Positions 22,880-33,821 of a DNA stretch of 64,000 nt are shown here, in pieces. The translations under genes and the position numbers were made by a program. Below the pieces are notes generated by a model that saw nothing but the letters and a program-made list of their open reading frames with translations, did not search any database and was not told the DNA's origin. Origin of the DNA: Tamarix chinensis (Eukaryota > Streptophyta > Magnoliopsida > Caryophyllales > Tamaricaceae); contig CM060178.1 of assembly GCA_030549775.1 (NCBI GenBank), positions 72,234,652 to 72,298,651 on the forward strand, in the 5' to 3' direction. Position 1 is the first letter of the stretch, and every line of letters begins with the position of its first letter.

Positions 22880-23655
22880 CGCTTGTATCTTATTGCCTTA
22901 AAGATGTTGAGGCTTTTAATACTAGAGGCTTCTTTCTTATTTATTCTACTCCATTCTCCAATTTTGATTAGTGAACCATAAGGTCGCCAAAAATATCCTC
23001 AATCATCATCTTGCCCAAGTTTTCAGCCCCTTTAATTATGGTTATCTTAGGGAACCACTCTTTTATAAGACCTTGTAAGATTTTTCTTAATTTCTCTTCT
23101 TAAGTAATATCCTTCCCTAAGGCCTTGAGATTGTTGATGATTGAGGTGAAGCAGTTGCTTATATTGTTGATACTTTCACCCTACTTCATGCTAAAGAGTT
23201 CATACTCTGTAGTGTGGAGGGTGATTCTTTGATCCTTAACCTGTTTTGTCCCTTCATGGATGAGGATGAGCTTATCCCATATTCCCTTAGCAGTTTTGCT
23301 AGATTGAATTCGATGATACTATTTTTCATCAAGCTCGCATTGTAGAATCATGATGGCTTTATGATTGAGAGTTAGCCTTCTCTTTTTTGCATCGGTAAGC
23401 TCATCTCTTGTCTTTTCTATAATCTCATTGTTGACCTCCTTTGTGATCTTGATTGGACCTTTTGTGACAATTGACTACATGTTATAGTCTTGTGATTTGA
23501 TGAAGAACATTATTGGATTCTTTCAGTATGCAAACTTTTCACCATTAAACAATGGTGGCTTAGTGGTGGAGATGCCTTCATTTAAACCAATGGAATCCAT
23601 TCCACTTGTTGATATTTTTCACCTCGAATCGTTGAATCTTTTGAGAGGTGTCTAA
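22880..23655 (-). pseudogene. Copia gag (UBN2-type), broken
   Basis: Beginning just inside the primer site, the minus strand encodes MDSIGLNEGISTTKPPLFNG and KSQDYNM, then PIKITKEVNNEIIEKTRDEL and a KGIWDKLILIHEGTKQVKDQRI-like stretch, and finally EEKLRKILQGLIKEWFPKIT. This is the common plant copia gag (normally KPPLFDGTNYAYWK.RM..FI...D.D.W and WD.L...HEGT..VK..RI). Tryptophan and glutamine codons have become stops. It fuses at about 22,780-22,880 to gypsy sequence on the same strand, so it has lost pol. Confidence 0.75.
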
Positions 23656-23668
23656 GCTCTTATACCAA
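23656..23668 (-). promoter_or_regulatory. Primer-binding site, tRNA-Met type (variant)
   Basis: The minus strand reads TTGGTATAAGAGC, one base different from the usual TTGGTATCAGAGC. It lies between the LTR end and gag, so it fixes this copia fragment's orientation. Confidence 0.75.
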
Positions 23669-23669
23669 T

Positions 23670-24100
23670 TGAAAACACCCTAGATGGGGTGAATAATATT
23701 TTATGGAATGGGAATGACTAAATAAAAATTTATACGTAATATAAAGTGGTTCAAGAGTGAATTACTCTTTACGTCCACTACCAAAAGGTTCTTCCTATTA
23801 GATTTTTAAAATAGTGACATGTTTTTACTAATGATCACTCTTCTATCGATTTGTGAGTCTTACAATCTTAGTGACTCTCTGAAGAGATAATTTATAACTC
23901 CACCTATTTATCTTTTCTAAATTTACTAAATAAATCTCTCAAGAATGATAGACGATATTCACTACCCCCTTCAATTGATTTTTCATAAAAGGTTGTGATT
24001 ACAAGTGTTTCTCACCAAATATAAGATATGAAAGTATTGATATTTGAACGAGATGTAATCTAGATAGAAGTAATATATGATATCATAATTTAAGAACAAT
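23670..24100 (-). repeat. 5' LTR of the copia fragment, outer end not found
   Basis: The inner terminus is TGAAAACACCC on + (GGGTGTTTTCA on -), next to the primer site. The content is typical of copia LTRs. The outer end is probably removed at the junction with the next LTR-like element, between about 24,070 and 24,230. Confidence 0.55.
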
Positions 24101-26852
24101 TCTAGCTAATGGAAGTGGGCAAAGAACACTTTTCAATAAAAACTCAAAAATGTGAAATTACCATCCATCATTAGTTAAATTAAATCAAGAATTCATAAAA
24201 GTACTAAAATGTTTATGATATGGAAATCAGAGTATGCATAAAAGAGTTTACAATCTAATAGTACATAATTAAAATTCCTCAAAAGAGATAAAAGCTACAA
24301 TATGATAAAATAATTCTGAATAAATCAATACAATATAAAGGAACATAAAAAGGAAAATCTAGCCACGTCACTTTCAGTCCCCAGGCTAAGTCCAAGCTCA
24401 ACTCTCATCCTCGCCCTATGCCTTGTAAGCATCAAAGGCATCAAAAATAGCATCACCTACGTGTAAAAACTCAATAGGGACCTCTGCTCATGGGAATGAG
24501 TAGCACCCATGAAACGGGTGGTTAGTACGTTACGTACTGAGTAAAGTAACCATGCATCTAAGGCCAAGTATACAAAAATATATAACACAAGCATGCTCAT
24601 ATAAACAACATACATCCAATATGGATAAATAAAGGCCAAGCTATAGTCCGAATAAACTGATTCTTTAAATCTCTGATCAAAACTCAATTCACACCATGTT
24701 ATTTATCAATACGTACGAGTGTGAGAACTCCACTATTATAGCTAGTGGATCGACAATGTACATGGTTGAACGCTCCTAAACACTATTATGCCGGTGGATC
24801 AATCTGGCCACGACTCTCATGGTGTTTCATTATAAGTACTTAGTGTCTTTCCATGTCTTATTAGACATAGAGTTTGGTTTATTGAGCTTGGGATCCTACA
24901 CTTTTATAGCCGTTGGATCAAAAACATACAGGGCAGAACACACCTAACCACTATTATATACTGGTGGATCAGTCTCCAGAGCACCCCGACACCTGGCCGC
25001 TATTATGCCGGTGGATTAGTCTGGGCCCAGCTAAATAATCATCCACATTAAGTGATTAGTGTCTTACTATATCTTATTCAACAAGTTTTCACCCTAGACA
25101 TGCATGTCACAATCCATCTACTCTTATCCTCCCAAAGAGGGTCTGTCTCATATCTTGATACTTCTGCAACTCCTAAGGCACCCCAACATCCTTTCCTTCT
25201 TCCATTTACTCACACTGAAGGCCCAACTCATAAGTGTGTGGGTTAAGGCCCACTTCCTTACGCCATCGAAGTCCACTCACTATCTTACCCTAGGGTCTTC
25301 TCCTAAAACCCTAACTTGGGCGTATGTGGCCTAACCTTCTCTGCCTCATGCAAATAAGGCTTCTTTAACACCCCACACATCACCTCATTTAGATTCAACC
25401 CCCATCATTCCACTTCACTCTCCCTAATACTCATGTGACCACGAAACCCTAGTTGGCCATGCCAAACCCTAGCACCTTCCTTTCCCACATGTCACCCCTC
25501 CATTCCTCACCTACCATCCCTACTTTTCCTTAATACCCATACATCACCCTACACATGATATTCTTCTGCTCTCATCCCATACTTCACTCACCCTCATTTA
25601 TTTTTACATTCCCAACCACCTCAAATTAGGGTTTTCCTCCCAAACCCTAGCTAGGTTTCCTATGCACCCTTATACCAACCCATGTACAATTTTTCACCAA
25701 AAGCCTCCAATCACCCAAACAACTCTTCCTTTACATTAATTACACCCCAAGACAACTCTTCACATGTAAAGATCATCCCCGTGCAGACTCCATCCACCCT
25801 ATGCAAACCCTAGAAGTTTCTATGCAAACTATAGTAACTCCCATGCAAACCCTAAAGATCTCCATGCAAGTTCACCCCACTCTCTTATTTTGTTCATAAT
25901 CCCCTTTTATTTGCCCGACATGGATCATAAGATAATTAGTTCAATCCTATATTCCCTTGGATTCTATTTTCTTTTTTTATCCTTTCACCCGACATCAATA
26001 TATTAAACATCCTAACATGCATGTCCTAGAGGGTCACATTATACAATATCATAAGCACAACAGATATATATATTATACACATGCCATAAGGAAACCACAT
26101 AAGTATGCCTCAACTCCAAGCTACGCTACATGAAATACCATTATAATAATCATAAGATACACAACATAATATAGCACATGGCATACAAGGCACATAACAC
26201 ACACATAGAGAGCCTTAGCTACATCTTTACCTAACACGACACCGGTCTTGGAGAACGCTCCTATGCCTCCTTAGGGTTTTGACTGGATTCACCTAGGGTT
26301 GGTGGTGACAGGCGGCACCAACGGCAGTGGTAGTGGAAAGAGAAGAGGGGTGGAAAGTTGTTTGTTTAGGATAAGGGACGGGGAATGGGAGGGGATTGAG
26401 GTGGTGGAGGATGCCCTAAGTTAAGAGAGCTAAAATGTTGGTGGTGGCACAGCCAAAGGGGGTGGTGTAGGTGGCGACAGTGTGGTGGCCGAAGGTAGTT
26501 GAGAGGAAGGAAAGGAGAAGGAGAAGGAGGCCGGGAAAAAGGAAGGTAGGGGAGGTTCTGCTGGTGTTTTTAGGGGGTAGAGGGAGTGGTGGTTGTGGTG
26601 GACGGTGGCGTAAAGGGAGGCAGTGGGTAAGATGAAGTTAGTCGAATAACCAACTTTGTACGGCCAAGGTGGCTCGTGTAGGGAGGATTTAAGGTGGTGA
26701 GGGATGTATATTGGTGGAGGGTGGTGTAGGGAGTGTTTTGGGAGGTGGTGAGGGTAGCAGCGATGGTTTGGATGGCTTAACAAGTGGCGGCACACAAAGG
26801 GAGAAAATTTTTGGGCAGAGAAAAAAAGGTCAAATGTGGCGCAATTAATGGG

Positions 26853-26860
26853 TATTTATA
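26853..26860 (-). promoter_or_regulatory. TATA-box candidate of the LTR-like element
   Basis: The minus strand reads CCTATAAATACCC in the middle of the pyrimidine-rich block, a strong plant TATA consensus. If real, transcription runs on the minus strand toward 26,200, which supports the sense I assign to this family. Confidence 0.45.
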
Positions 26861-27349
26861 GGCCATGAATGGGGGAAAACAACAAGGGGAAAGAGGGGAG
26901 GATGATGGCACTCGTGGCAGGTCACTAACTTGCAAAGTTGTAGGTCTGCCATCTCGGGAAAGGAGAAAAAAAGGGAGAGAGTGGCATATGTGAGGAGAGA
27001 GAGAGCGTGATTGGGTGGAGAAGGGAGAGGGATCGATTGGGGAGAGAGGGGAGGTGGTAGGCTGGTGTGCAGCATTACAGAGGTTGCGTGCCTTCACAGG
27101 GAAGAGGAGAAGTCGAGGGGTCGAGGGAAGAAGGAAGGTCGGGGGGAAAAAGGAAGAAGAAGGGACGTGAAGCGGTCGGTCCAAGGGAAAAGAAAGAAAG
27201 AAAAAAAGGGAGCTGGATCGGGCAGTTGGCGAGGGAGAAGAAGGGTGACGGTCTTGGGTCACGCGGGGGTAGGAGAAGTTTGGGTGGTGAGGGAAGGGTT
27301 GGCCCCGATCGGGGATGAAGGAAAGAGAGAAAAGGAGAAAGGAGATAAA

Positions 27350-27379
27350 GGAAAGAAAAGAAAAGAAAAGAAAAGAAAA
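27350..27379. repeat. (GAAAA)n microsatellite
   Basis: About six AAAAG units at the end of the purine-rich block. Confidence 0.9.
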
Positions 27380-27949
27380 TAGGGGGAAAAGGCAAAGGGA
27401 AAGAGGAAAAAAAAAAGAAAAAAAAATAGATGGGTTGGGGAATTTAAATATTTTAGTATTTTGGGATATTTAAAATAATAATATTTTAATAAAATAATAA
27501 ATAAATTTTCTTTTTAGATTTATTTAGGATTTTTTAAGATTTTCCCTTAATTCCATTTTAATTAGCAAAACACCCTAATTTTTTCTAATTAAATTATTTA
27601 TTATTTTCCCCTTAAATTTTGCCTTAATTACTTCCTCTTATTTTAATAAAATAATATATTTAATTAATTTCCCAAATAAATCCTTATTTTGCCATAACTC
27701 TCTGAATTAGGGTTTTGGGGTATTTTAGGTTACCTGATAAAATAGGTATTGGTTAAGGTCTAGATAAGGTTTAAAGTTATAATCCAAGTTATATAATAGT
27801 TTAGCATAATTAAATTTATATCTAATATGTCATAATAATACACATATAATTAACATACTTAATACAAAACACCCTACAATAATTTTTATAACTAATTACA
27901 TATAATTATTGGTTTATGATTAAGGTTTGTAAAAATGAGGTATTATATA

Positions 27950-28180
27950 AATAACTTATATTATACTCATCCATCAAATCAACTCGACACCATTTTTCTG
28001 CCTCAATGAAATCAACTCAGACATTGGGTCCTCATTACCAAGACTAAAAATCTATCTGATCGTTGTAGCATATTCTTCCTATATGATAGGCTCCCTATCA
28101 ACTCTATTTCTCATCATGGTGTGGTGCCAGTGAAGGGCCTTACCCTTTATAAACTAGTGCAGCAATTCAAGGGAGATAAA
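27950..28180 (-). pseudogene. Gypsy gag fragment
   Basis: The minus strand reads KGKALHWHHTMMRNRV, EEYATTIR and then EDPMSELISLRQKNG. This matches the plant gypsy gag (Retrotrans_gag) pattern L.G.AL.WH......G...SW.EY...L...F....DPM.EL..LRQ.GSV. It is cut on both sides: an LTR-like element ends at 27,947 and a copia LTR starts at 28,181. It may belong to the same ancient gypsy element as the pol at 16,785-22,523, which has the same orientation, but that is inference. Confidence 0.65.
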
Positions 28181-28432
28181 TGAAGAGAGGAGAAGATACA
28201 ACAGAGTAGTGCATTGAAGATGAAGAGAAGAGATGATTATATTCTCTATTTCTATTCATGTACTTCTTGATTATTACATTGCTATTATTTATACTCAGCA
28301 ATGACAACTACCGTAACTTTGTTTGAGTCAACCAACTTGATTAATAACTAAAGTAAAGACATGTGTAAAGTATAGCTTATATGACATGTGTAAAATAAAA
28401 AAAATACGTGTATTTAGTTAAATAAACTCACA
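28181..28432 (-). repeat. 3' LTR of the copia element, 252 bp
   Basis: The inner end (TGTGAG on -) directly follows the polypurine tract, and the outer end reads TCTCTTCA. Gypsy gag resumes immediately outside. Without a second LTR the outer boundary is by fit of termini and flanking sequence only. Confidence 0.55.
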
Positions 28433-28435
28433 TCC

Positions 28436-28859
28436 TCCCTCAAGTGGGACTTAAATACTCAATAAGGTCTAGATTGGAAGAAGAAAAAAAGTAGTGTTGT
28501 TGAGCTCCTATAGGCTTGGTCATTATATCACCTAGTTGCAAACATATTCTCACATGTTTAGTGATAAGGAAACCAGCCTGAACAAGTTCTCTAACATAAT
28601 AACAATTAATGTTGAGATATTTAATTCTTTCATGAAAAACTGGGTTGGCAGCAATGTGCATAGCTGCTTTATTATCACAAAATAAAAGAATTAGAGATTG
28701 AATGGATATATGAAGATTAGTAAGTAATCCAGTTAGCCAAACAAGCTCAATAGAAGTAGCGGATATGCTGCAATATTTAGATTCTGCTGATGATTTTGAG
28801 ATCATTTTTTGCTCCTTGGTCTTCCAAGAAATGAGAGAATCACCCAAAAAAAAACACAA
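28436..28859 (-). pseudogene. Copia RNase H domain
   Basis: A 139-codon open piece reads DSLISWKTKEQKMISKSSAE (normally WxSKKQxxVSRSSAEAEY), SAESKYCSISATSIELVWL, LILLFCDNKAAMHIAANPVF with catalytic Asp, HERIKYLNINCYYVRELV and finally GDIMTKPIG. This is the complete C-terminal half of copia RNase H. The upstream part with the first catalytic Asp (LMAYSDANW) is in another frame near 28,920. The stop after YLSPT is followed at once by the polypurine tract, so this is the natural end of the polyprotein. Confidence 0.85.
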
Positions 28860-28919
28860 TATCTAGTGAGGGAATGGCAAGAAAATGAACAAGCCCCAAT
28901 TAGCATCAGAATAAGCCAT

Positions 28920-29900
28920 AAGCTTGAGGGATGAACTAGCTAGATAAAAAAAAGACCATGGTGAAGAGTACCCTTTAAATGAGGGGTTCTGGGGCAGTGA
29001 AGAAATTTACGAAGGTGTTGCACTGCATAGGAAATATCTAGATGGTTCATATTAAGATATAAAAATTCATCTAATGAGTTGCCTATAAATCTCAACATTT
29101 GGTAAAACCTCACAACTTTAGTGTCGAGTTTTAATCCTCGTGGCAATGGAAAAGGAGCTACTTTACAATAAGTTATTTTGGTATCATAGAGAATGTCAAA
29201 AATGTATTTGTGTTGATTTAGAAGAATTCATGTAGATGATCTTGTAATCTCTAGGACAAGAAAGCACCTCATCAAGACAAGGTCTTTAATTGTGAACTAC
29301 TTGTCAAGAGCAGCTTTAACAAAAGTAATTATGTCTCCATGATTTTCAGCCAACGAGAGGTCATTTACATAAAGTAATGCAATGTTGAAATGTCCAATGG
29401 TGGTACTGTGAATGAATAATGAATAATCATGCTTGGATTGAGTAAATCCAAGGGAAAGAAGGAATTTGGTAAGCTCAATATTCCACTAGTGAAAAGGTTG
29501 TTTTAACCCATACAAGAATCAGTTTAATTTATAGCCTTAGCCGGGAACAACCTTGGTGTGTCCTTATGGAGGAATCATGTATACTTTTTCCTCCAAATAT
29601 CCATGAAGAAAAGAATTATTGATGTCCAACTGATATAGAGGCCAGTGTTTTGCTGCTGCAAGTGTGAGAACCATACAAATAGTGGAAATTTTTTCCTTAA
29701 GAGATAAAGTGTGTTTATAATCCTTATTTTTTATCTAATTATACCCTTTGGCTACCATACATGATTTATACCTATCTACTGCACCATTAGGTTTAAATTT
29801 TATTTTGTGAACCCATTTGCAGCCTATGGTGAATGACCAAGTGGTAAAGTAGTAAATTCCCAGGTATTATTGCCCTCTAGTGCCTATAATTCTTTATTCG
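28920..29900 (-). pseudogene. Copia reverse transcriptase, degraded
   Basis: Reading through stops from 29,560 downward, the minus strand gives YGLKQ, then FLLSLGFTQSKHDYSLFI. The catalytic box is LLYVNDL in place of LLYVDDI, so the second Asp is Asn and activity would be lost. LALEITRS-type and HKYIFDIL segments follow, then NHLDISYAVQHLRKFLHCP with PHLKG, which leads into RNase H. The upstream part (29,560-29,900) is more decayed. Confidence 0.75.
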
Positions 29901-30380
29901 TGGCCCCTAATCCACTTAAGGTCTTGTTTGGCTTGAGAATATGAAGATGGCTCGTGTAAATAATGAACATTGGATAGAGTTGCATTGTATTCACTTGTAT
30001 AAGGATCAAATGAGTTAGTTGAACAATGAGATGTGGGTAGAAATGGACAAACATAATCCTAAAGTTTAGATGGGAGGCATTTTTCTCTAGTGGATTTATA
30101 TAAAGGAGTAATGATAGGAGAGGGAGGTGGACTATGGTTATTTGTAGTGTGTATATCTCTAGAGAAGTGATTTTGGGAATCATTATGATTAAGGTCACAA
30201 GAAGAGGGTTGTGACATGTTAAAAGAATGAGGATCATTCTGCGGGGAAGAGATTGTGTATTCATGTGCAGATTGAGGTGATTTATTAGAAGACATAATCG
30301 AGTTGGAGGAATTGGTGGTGGTATATCTGGAGTAGAAATAGAATATTGTAAAGTGTATTTAGTAGGTTTAAAATGAAAGA
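29884..30380 (-). pseudogene. Copia integrase-RT linker, frameshifted
   Basis: Between the integrase and reverse transcriptase domains, overlapping minus-strand frames are rich in Ser, Pro, His and Asn (for example HTTNNHSPPPSPIITPLYKS). This is the low-conservation linker typical of copia pol. No enzyme motif is expected here. Confidence 0.5.
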
Positions 30381-30388
30381 CATCTTCC

Positions 30389-30945
30389 CTAAAAAATAAC
30401 ATCCCTGCTAACAAAGGTAGACTTTTTTTCTAGATCATGAAGCTTGTAACCCTTTTGTCCTCTAGGATATCTAATGAAAATACACTTTTGAGACTTGAAT
30501 TCAAATTTTACAAAAGTGCTATCATGAGCATAACATAGGCTACCAAATAATATTAAATGATCATATTGATATGTCTTTCCATATAAAACTTCAAAGGGTG
30601 TCTGCCATTGTAAAACAGGTGCAGGAAGAAGATTGATAAGATATGTGGCAGTAATAATGCATTCTCCCAAGAATTCAATTGGTAAATGTGCATATAATCT
30701 CAATTCTCTAGTGCATTCAACCAAGTGTCCATGTTTTCTCTCCACTCGTCCATTTTGAGCTAGAGTATAAGGAATAGTTCTTTGATGAATGACTCCATGT
30801 TAAGCCAGCAAATTACCACATTAATTATTTACAATCTCTATGCCATTGTCACTTCTAATACACTTGATTTGGAGTTGAATTGAGTATTGACAAAGGCTAG
30901 CAATATCCTCAATTAATTTTTGACTTATTTGGACACCCAAATTTT
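30389..30945 (-). pseudogene. Copia integrase core and C-terminal part, 5' truncated
   Basis: The minus strand shows IKCIRSDNGIEIVN (second catalytic Asp), GVIHQRTIPYT, AQNGRVERKHGHLVE (catalytic Glu) and then, in the open piece 30,745-30,389, ECIITATYLINLLPAPVLQW with FEVLYGK, FGSLCYAHD and RYPRGQKGYKLHDLE. These are in the normal order. Similarity stops at about 30,945, before the first catalytic Asp. Confidence 0.8.
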
Positions 30946-32044
30946 GAACACCCAATATCAAAAAGACTCAAGGAACCAATAAGGAGGAAGAAATAAAGGG
31001 AAAGAGAGAAGAAAAATCTTCTTGATTACATTCAATTCTAGTTTACACTATTTAAAAGGCAGATTGGAGTTTTTCTAATTTGATCGGGTTCATTTATGGT
31101 GAATTTGTTTTTTATTTGACATTTTGTGATAGAGAATATGAGATAAAGTAGCACTTATCTGGTGACATCTTTCTAAAATTTGAGTTCTTCTTTTGATTCA
31201 GTATTATTTTTGTAATTTTTCTAAAATCTAGTAGCTTCAATAGGAAATCTGGTGGCTTACATTAGGTGAAGGGAAAGTGAACTAAATCTATGAGTGGCTA
31301 CTAGGAAATAAAACTAGATGTCCACACTAGAAATGGAGATGAAAAGGATGGCAAGAGGCGATTGATTCAAACCTTTAAGCCTAGGGTTTTCCACATCATA
31401 GCTCAAAATGAAAAGAAAATAGGGAACACCGACATAATTTAGAGGTACAAAGCACCAAACAGAGAAAGGATAAAGCACATAGGTGGTTATTTACAAACAT
31501 TGAGTTTATGGCCCTTAGTCTTCTCTCTTACAAAACAAAACTTTTGTGATGCACGTGGAACTAGAAAGAAAGAGATTAGCATCTATAGATAATATTATGA
31601 AGAAAACTAATGCAGTCTGATTTCAATAATGCCCCTCTATGAAAATGGTGTGGTAAATGTCTATTCATGGTATGATTTCCTGATAGCTCTTGGTGAAAGG
31701 GAATTGATGTCCTCTTTTATTTTCTTTTGGATGAGATTAAATACCATGTTTTTAAATTTATTTCTTCTAGCTTCTTACGCTTGCTTATCCTTCTTTAATG
31801 AGTAGTTTGTTTGGAGAAATGTACTTCACTTAAATGTTGTACTTGTTACACAGTTAAAGTAGTGAAAACCATGATGATAGGTGATATTTGGTTCCCAATG
31901 TTGAAAGACTCAAGTAATGCTATTTAAGAATGTCCTGCTGGTTATACAAATCCCTTATCCTATCCTAAGTAAATTATATATTTTTCCTGAATTATCATTG
32001 AGGGCTAGGATCTTGTGACCAATAAATACACTAGCTCTATTGTG
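30946..32044. other. Unassigned DNA left of the complete copia element
   Basis: I found no domain, terminal repeat or RNA gene. Together with 39,086 onward it formed a continuous stretch before the copia element inserted. It could be intron or intergenic DNA of the decayed gene downstream, but nothing here shows it. Confidence 0.4.
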
Positions 32045-32049
32045 CTTAA
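32045..32049 (+). repeat. Target-site duplication, left copy (CTTAA)
   Basis: Identical to 39,081-39,085 and flanks the two-LTR copia element. Confidence 0.85.
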
Positions 32050-32434
32050 TGTTAAGATATATATATATTCTTTATAAAATTATTATTATTATTTTATAAT
32101 TAAAGCATTTTACATGTTATATATATATTAACCCTTGGTATGGTCCATATTAATTAGATGTAAAGGTTGGCCATAAAGTTTATATTGTATGATAACATGT
32201 TAGTAATTAAACCTAATCCTAAATGGTAGAATTAGAATTAAGTTATTATGGATAAAGGCATATGTGTTGTGTGATGGAAAAATTAAATGAGATAATTTAA
32301 TTATTTAAATGATTTTTAAATTTTAATTTGAATTAGAGGGAGGGAAAATAGTTGTTGGTTACCATAACCAACTCCACCCTATTTTCATACATGATATATG
32401 TGTGGGATTAACGGTGTGTGTTGAAAATTTTTTG

Positions 32435-32474
<40 letters not shown>

Positions 32475-32899
32475 TTAGAAATATTTTCCTCTTGAATACA
32501 AACACATGTATCCATTAGAGAGTAAAGAAAAGGCTATTTTCCTTCAATTTTCTTAGTGATTTTTGTGTGAAATCAAAGAAAATGAAGAAATATAAATAAG
32601 GTCACCATTCTCGTTCCTTATTATAAATCCACACCATCGGGTTTAAGGAAAAGGAAGCAGCACCGCAAAATTTGACTCTAAAAATCATAAATTACGAATT
32701 TGGTGCAATTAATCCCATCAATGACAGAAGGTACGCTATATATATAATTTATATATATATATAGTATTTTATGATATTAATCTCGCATAAAGTTTGTTAT
32801 TTCATGTATTAGGATTTCACATGAATTTTAATTTGATTGTGCATGAATTCGTATTAATAATGTGTAATTATATGATTCATGCCATGTTATTTCTTAACA
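32050..32899 (+). repeat. 5' LTR, 850 bp
   Basis: It starts TGTTAAGATATATA and ends TTCTTAACA. It aligns over its full length with 38,135-39,080, including shared blocks such as CATAACCAACTCCACCCTATTTT and a CT-rich stretch. Substitutions and small indels are spread throughout, so the insertion is not recent. Confidence 0.9.
32438..32471. repeat. (TC)n microsatellite in the 5' LTR
   Basis: About 17 TC units; the 3' LTR has only a short CT-rich stretch at the matching place. Confidence 0.95.
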
Positions 32900-32901
32900 T
32901 T

Positions 32902-32914
32902 TGCTATTAGAGCC
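32902..32914 (+). promoter_or_regulatory. Primer-binding site, tRNA-Met type (degraded)
   Basis: TGCTATTAGAGC follows the 5' LTR by a few bases and differs from the usual TGGTATCAGAGC at two positions. Confidence 0.65.
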
Positions 32915-33821
32915 TCATAAGGCATTGGTCTTCATCGTTAATTACGTTTAGTGGTGCTTAATTTTGTTTATCAATAGCCAAAGAATCACGTATGTGAACC
33001 TCCATCTTTGTTGTTGTTTTTGGAGAAAAAAAAAAGATTAAAAGATGAGCTTGACAAGGCTTGATCCCGCATTTCTTGCTAGTCCATGGCGCGATGGGGG
33101 TTCAATCCCGGGACCTTCATCCTAGCATCCCTAGTGCCCGTGTTGTTCCTGCTATATGAGTATGGTGTTTATAATGTGTATTTTTAATTTATATCATGCA
33201 CCGCTGGGAGTTTTTTTTTGGTTAATTCTACGCCTTTTAGCACGGTTGAGCCATGCTCTCAACTTTAGGTTATGTTTGACTTATTCTTCTACACAGTTAT
33301 ATTCCCATGTACCTTAAGGCCATGTTTGGATAATTTTTAAAATTTATTTATGTAAGTATCATAGTGATTAGTATACTTTTATATGGTTTGGACATAGCCA
33401 CAACACTACAAAATCATATAAAATTATTCATTAATGTATTTCATTTGTCATATATGATTAATATAATACTAATTACAATATATTTTATATATAATAATAA
33501 TTTTTGTCTCATAGGATCATTTATTGTATATATATAATACATTGGATTAAAATATTAAGTCAATACTCTCAATTTCCCCAAAATGATTAAACGATTATGG
33601 GATGACTTAATAGTTTTAATATTGAGATTCATGAGCCTATTTGAATTAAATACTTAGCCCACAGACATATTTAATTTATTTTATTCATGCTAATTGTGTT
33701 TTTGATATGCTATAAATAGGTAGAGCATATGTGTGTGTGTGTGTGTGTGTGTTTTGGCCTCAAATTGATTGTGAGCTTCTATGTGTAAATTTTTGTTATA
33801 AATTATCCTAGATTATATTCA
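32915..33821 (+). other. Long untranslated leader of the copia element
   Basis: About 900 bp separate the primer site from gag and contain no coding domain. A (GT)n run lies at 33,730-33,752. The length is unusual for copia elements and could include an old insertion that I cannot delimit. Confidence 0.5.
33730..33752. repeat. (TG)n microsatellite
   Basis: About eleven TG units upstream of gag. Confidence 0.9.

Larger units (their letters stand above)
15840..22880 (-). mobile_element. Ty3/gypsy retrotransposon, pol to 3' LTR, split by an insertion
   Basis: On the minus strand the order is protease-to-RT linker (22,523), reverse transcriptase (22,298-22,016, resuming at 18,590), RNase H (to 17,849), integrase (17,560-16,785), a degraded C-terminal tail ending about 16,440, and LTR-like DNA to about 15,840. 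The LTR-like element at 18,596-22,010 interrupts the reverse transcriptase with ATTAC on both sides. The gag and protease side is lost or unrecognisable beyond about 22,880, where copia gag begins. Stops and frame breaks throughout show it is dead. Confidence 0.8.
24230..27947 (-). mobile_element. LTR-like element, left end missing
   Basis: The right end (AAAATGAGGTATTATA) is a worn copy of the AAAATGGGGTATTACA terminus of its relatives, and the block order follows the 18,596-22,010 element. Both contain the GGAATGAGxAGCACC...ACTGAGxAAxG segment and repeated CACTATTATGCCGGTGGAT-like units (about 24,730-25,025 here). No TGTAACA start is present, so the left end was deleted. A purine-rich block on + occupies 26,240-27,440 and creates several long Ser/Pro-, His/Leu- and Arg/Lys-rich frames on both strands that are not genes. 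I see no coding domain. Confidence 0.7.
28181..30945 (-). mobile_element. Ty1/copia element, integrase to 3' LTR
   Basis: On the minus strand the order is integrase (from about 30,945), reverse transcriptase, RNase H, a polypurine tract (ACTTGAGGGAGGA, 28,445-28,433) and a short LTR (28,432-28,181). Gag, protease and the 5' LTR are missing beyond 30,945. It lies inside the gypsy gag scrap on its left side. Frame breaks in every domain show that it is inactive. Confidence 0.8.

Noticed and set aside
24730..25030. A separate tandem gene-like repeat (CCACTATTATGCCGGTGGAT units)
   Set aside because: Related units occur at the corresponding place in the 18,596-22,010 element, so it is an LTR-like family feature and not an independent locus.
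26430..27395. Several Ser/Pro-, His/Leu- and Lys/Arg-rich frames
   Set aside because: Same explanation as for 61,215-62,181: strong purine skew in an LTR-like element leaves few stop codons in many frames at once.
33040..33110. tRNA-like or SINE promoter (GGTTCAATCCC resembles a B box)
   Set aside because: An A-box-like word lies too close and no cloverleaf can be formed from the flanking bases. A single B-box match is expected by chance.
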